From Flavobacterium hercynium (GTDB taxonomy: Bacteria > Bacteroidota > Bacteroidia > Flavobacteriales > Flavobacteriaceae), in NCBI RefSeq assembly GCF_002217285.1, contig NZ_MUGW01000012.1, positions 98,682 through 162,681 on the forward strand: 64,000 nucleotides of DNA, read 5' to 3'. The position numbers and the translations under genes are program-made. The stretch's first letter is position 1. Every line of letters begins with the position of its first letter. This document shows positions 61,497 to 64,000 of the stretch, one piece after another. Below the pieces are notes generated by a model. That model did no database searches, was not told where the DNA came from, and saw only the letters and a program-made list of their open reading frames with translations.

Positions 61497-62678
61497 ATGA
61501 AAAAAGTAAAATTGTATCTGACAGTAATGTTGGCAGGAGTTGTATTGCTTAGTTGCAACAACAAAAAAAATAATACCGAAGAAAGTAAAAACGAAACAGC
61601 ACCAGTAGTAGTCGAAAAAAGAGAAATCTGGTCAAAAGAACAAGCCAATACATGGTATGCAGGACAACCTTGGTTAGTAGGCGCAAATTATTATCCTAGC
61701 ACAGCTATAAATCAATTAGAGATGTGGCAGGAAGATACATTTGATCCAAAAAGAATCGATCAGGAATTAGGTTGGGCAGAAGGTATTGGTATGAATGTAA
61801 TGCGCGTTTACTTACACGATTTATTACACCAGCAAGATGCCGAAGGACTTTACAAACGTATGGACAAATTTTTGGAAATTGCAGACAAACATCACATCAA
61901 AACATTGTTTGTTTTATTTGATTCCTGCTGGGATCCTTTTCCTGCTTTAGGAAAACAAAGAGCACCAAAACCGCACACACACAATTCAGGTTGGGTACAA
62001 AGTCCGGGACAAAAAGTTTTACAGGATTCTACACAATACCCTCGCTTAGAAAAATACGTAAAAGAAACTGTTTCAAAATTTAAAAATGATGAGCGTATTT
62101 TAGGTTGGGATGTTTGGAACGAGCCGGATAATATGACTGGACCATCTTACGAAAAAGTTGAAATCAAAAATAAAGTTGCTTTAATCTTGCCACTTTTAAA
62201 AAATGTTTTTGCATGGGCTAGAGAAAGCAATCCTTCACAACCATTAACTTCCGGAGTTTGGGTTGGAGACTGGAGCGTAGAAGCAAAAATGGAACCAATG
62301 CACAAAATGCAGATTGAACAATCAGATGTTGTTTCTTTTCACAACTATAATACACCTGCAGAATTCGAAAAAGTTATCAAAGAATTACAACGTTACGGAA
62401 AACCATTGTTATGTACAGAATACATGGCAAGACCAAACGGAAGCACCTTTGCAGGATTTTTACCAATTGCAAGAAAATACAATGTTGGTATGATCAACTG
62501 GGGATTTGTTGACGGAAAAACACAAACCAAATATGCATGGGACAGCTGGACTAAAAAATACGATTCAGCGCCAAAATTATGGTTTCACGAAGTGCTTAAT
62601 ACTGACGGAACGCCATACATAAAAGCAGAAACAGATTTAATCAAAAAGATGACGTCTGAGGTGAATAAAGTTAATTAG
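61497..62678 (+). CDS. GH5-like glycoside hydrolase lipoprotein
   Basis: A 393-residue lipoprotein (lipobox VVLLSC, Cys20) with a TIM-barrel hydrolase domain. The acid/base Glu209 is in WDVWNEPDNM and the nucleophile Glu308 in LLCTEYMARP, the clan GH-A pattern. Other landmarks are GMNVMRVYLHDLL and MINWGFVDGKTQTKYAWDSW. It is often annotated as a 1,4-beta-xylanase-like or cellulase-family enzyme; beta-mannosidase- or xylanase-like specificities are all open. It is exported to the cell surface or periplasm and works with SusCD. Confidence 0.85.
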   Translation: MKKVKLYLTVMLAGVVLLSCNNKKNNTEESKNETAPVVVEKREIWSKEQANTWYAGQPWLVGANYYPSTAINQLEMWQEDTFDPKRIDQELGWAEGIGMNVMRVYLHDLLHQQDAEGLYKRMDKFLEIADKHHIKTLFVLFDSCWDPFPALGKQRAPKPHTHNSGWVQSPGQKVLQDSTQYPRLEKYVKETVSKFKNDERILGWDVWNEPDNMTGPSYEKVEIKNKVALILPLLKNVFAWARESNPSQPLTSGVWVGDWSVEAKMEPMHKMQIEQSDVVSFHNYNTPAEFEKVIKELQRYGKPLLCTEYMARPNGSTFAGFLPIARKYNVGMINWGFVDGKTQTKYAWDSWTKKYDSAPKLWFHEVLNTDGTPYIKAETDLIKKMTSEVNKVN

Positions 62679-62685
62679 GTAATAC

Positions 62686-62792
62686 GTCAATTTGATAATG
62701 AGGAAATGAGATAATGAGGAAATGAGATAATGCGATAATTAGAAAATTAGTTAATTAACACATTTCAAAAATTATCTCATTATCAAATTGAC
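62686..62792. repeat. 17-bp perfect inverted repeat between the two hydrolases
   Basis: GTCAATTTGATAATGAG (62686-62702) and CTCATTATCAAATTGAC (62776-62792) flank short direct repeats of GAGGAAATGAGATAAT. No T-run follows. Confidence 0.65.
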
Positions 62793-62815
62793 TAATTGAC
62801 ACATTAAAAAAGTTT

Positions 62816-63847
62816 ATGAAAACAACAAAACAATTTATTTTATTACTAGCAGTTCTGATTGGGTTTTCTGTAACTGCTCAACAGCCAGATCCTCCGGGAC
62901 AAGTGAAGGGAAATGCAAAAGCAAAAAACGAAGCCTATCTTTTTGCACACATGACGCACAACGATTATGGCAGATTGTATTATTCTGTTAGTCTCGATGG
63001 TTTACATTGGGAAAATCTAAATAGCGGAAAAAGAGTTTTTGAAGATTACAAAGGACATCCGGATATTTGTAAAGGTCCAGACGGAAAATATTACATCGCC
63101 GGAAATACAGGCGATGATGCGAAAACCATCAATATTTGGGTTTCAGACGACTTAATCACCTGGAAAAAACATTCAGACTACACGCCGGATTTAAAAAGTA
63201 CACCCGATTATGCACATGCTTTGCAGCGAATTGGTGCTCCAAAATTATACTTCGACAAAGATTCAGACCAATTTATCATGACTTGGCATACACCACATTT
63301 GGAGGGAACCAAAGAAGATGGAGAGCGTTATTGGGCAAGTCAGCGAACATTGTATGTTTTATCTAAAGATTTAAAAACTTTCAAAGGAACTCCAAACCGT
63401 TTATTTGACTGGGATATGGGAACTATCGATGTTTTCATTAGAAAAGTAGGTGATTCATACTACGCTATAATTAAAGATGAAACCTATCCAACTTTGTACT
63501 GGACAACCGGAAAAACAATTCGAATTGGCAAATCTAAATCACTTTTAGGACCTTATTCTTTGCCTCAACAATCGATTAGTCCAAACTTTAGAGAAGCACC
63601 AATGTTGATTCCTTCTCCGGACGATAAAATATGGTACATGTATTACGAGCAATATCCTGGCGTTTCTTACGGATTGTCTATTGCTGATAATTTAAACGGT
63701 CCCTGGTATCAGGCTTCCGGTTATACATTCTTTTCAGATTGGGATAAATACAGTTTTCCTGAAAAAGTACGTCACGGATGTATGGTAACAATATCAAAAA
63801 ACGAATATGACGGATTAGTGAAGAAATTTGGAATCGTTAAGAAGTAA
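62816..63847 (+). CDS. GH43-like (five-bladed propeller) glycoside hydrolase
   Basis: A 343-residue secreted protein (signal peptide ..IGFSVTAQ). Blade-like sequences repeat: GRLYYSVSLDGLHWENL, DGKYYIAGNTG, INIWVSDDLITWKKHSD, TLYVLSKDLKTFKGTP. Candidate acidic residues of a GH43-type site are Asp50 (HMTHND), Asp205 (GTIDVF) and Glu260 (FREAPML). Family 43 enzymes release arabinose, xylose or related sugars; related propeller families (GH117, GH130) are not excluded. Co-oriented with the GH5-like gene, completing the visible PUL. Confidence 0.8.
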   Translation: MKTTKQFILLLAVLIGFSVTAQQPDPPGQVKGNAKAKNEAYLFAHMTHNDYGRLYYSVSLDGLHWENLNSGKRVFEDYKGHPDICKGPDGKYYIAGNTGDDAKTINIWVSDDLITWKKHSDYTPDLKSTPDYAHALQRIGAPKLYFDKDSDQFIMTWHTPHLEGTKEDGERYWASQRTLYVLSKDLKTFKGTPNRLFDWDMGTIDVFIRKVGDSYYAIIKDETYPTLYWTTGKTIRIGKSKSLLGPYSLPQQSISPNFREAPMLIPSPDDKIWYMYYEQYPGVSYGLSIADNLNGPWYQASGYTFFSDWDKYSFPEKVRHGCMVTISKNEYDGLVKKFGIVKK

Positions 63848-64000
63848 TAAATTGTGAATTGTGAATTGTGAATTTTTTGTTTTAGTCCTTAATTTTTGAG
63901 TTTTTAGTTGTGAGTTATTAGATTATGTCTGCTTTTTAATTTGAGTTAATAACGACAGATTATTTTATGCAACTACAACTAACTCACAATTCACAATTCA
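63848..64000. other. low-complexity end of window
   Basis: Short phrases GTGAATTGTGAATT and inverse ACTCACAATTCACAATTC. No gene starts before the window edge. Confidence 0.6.

Overview
The window looks like chromosomal DNA of a Flavobacterium-type Bacteroidetes bacterium. The support is two SusC/SusD pairs, a hybrid two-component regulator of the Bacteroidetes type, Vgr/SleB-like type VI secretion genes, TAnnTTTG promoter elements in place of the sigma-70 consensus, almost no Shine-Dalgarno sequences, AT-rich DNA, and the typical flavobacterial gene order ftsK-lolA-lptF-ribB. The species cannot be fixed from the sequence alone.

Region 1 (1-11.4 kb) looks like the right-hand part of a mobilizable element. 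It holds a SusC (cut by the window edge)/SusD/S9-peptidase operon, a small DUF6520-like protein and a MauE/DoxX membrane protein as probable cargo. A 1.4 kb non-coding stretch follows, with a strong hairpin, TTTAC-rich DNA and an oriT-like inverted repeat. Then come mobA/mobB-like mobilization genes, a hypothetical protein and an excisionase-like helix-turn-helix protein, ending at a tRNA-Ser(TGA) gene. Region 2 (11.4-19.8 kb) lies between that tRNA-Ser and a second, nearly identical one. It reads as a defence/toxin island: an integrase remnant, a trypsin-like protease, a toxin plus Panacea-domain antitoxin pair, a Fic protein whose promoter carries five exact 24-bp-period repeats, a family of 27-bp covarying palindromes, and a tyrosine recombinase next to the right-hand tRNA.

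Region 3 (20-36.2 kb) is core chromosome, nearly all on the minus strand: thioesterase, ribB, LptF/G, lolA, ftsK, dgkA, tpx, an ahpC/thioredoxin peroxide-defence group, and a peptidoglycan-recycling group (NagZ-like GH3, AmpG-like MFS, GHL10 hydrolase, AnmK). Region 4 (36.6-43.7 kb) is a VgrG module: VgrG, a probable SleB-like cell-wall-hydrolase effector, a lipoprotein placed where an immunity protein would be, two small membrane proteins, then LemA, a DUF3137 protein, a DUF6896-like protein and a compact transcription unit with a Trp/Arg-rich leader ORF. Region 5 (44-52.5 kb) holds a large FAD/Fe-S dehydrogenase, an APC permease, DUF695 and SUKH-like proteins, and a membrane protein bracketed by ~175-bp direct repeats. 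Region 6 (52.5-63.9 kb) is a polysaccharide utilization locus: hybrid two-component regulator, SusC, SusD, a GH5-like lipoprotein and a GH43-like hydrolase.

The observations most worth following are the VgrG-effector-lipoprotein module, the Fic gene with its tandem operator-like repeats, the covarying 27-bp palindromes, the twin tRNA-Ser attachment architecture, and the Trp-rich leader element at 43.5-43.7 kb. All domain names come from reading motifs; no search was run.
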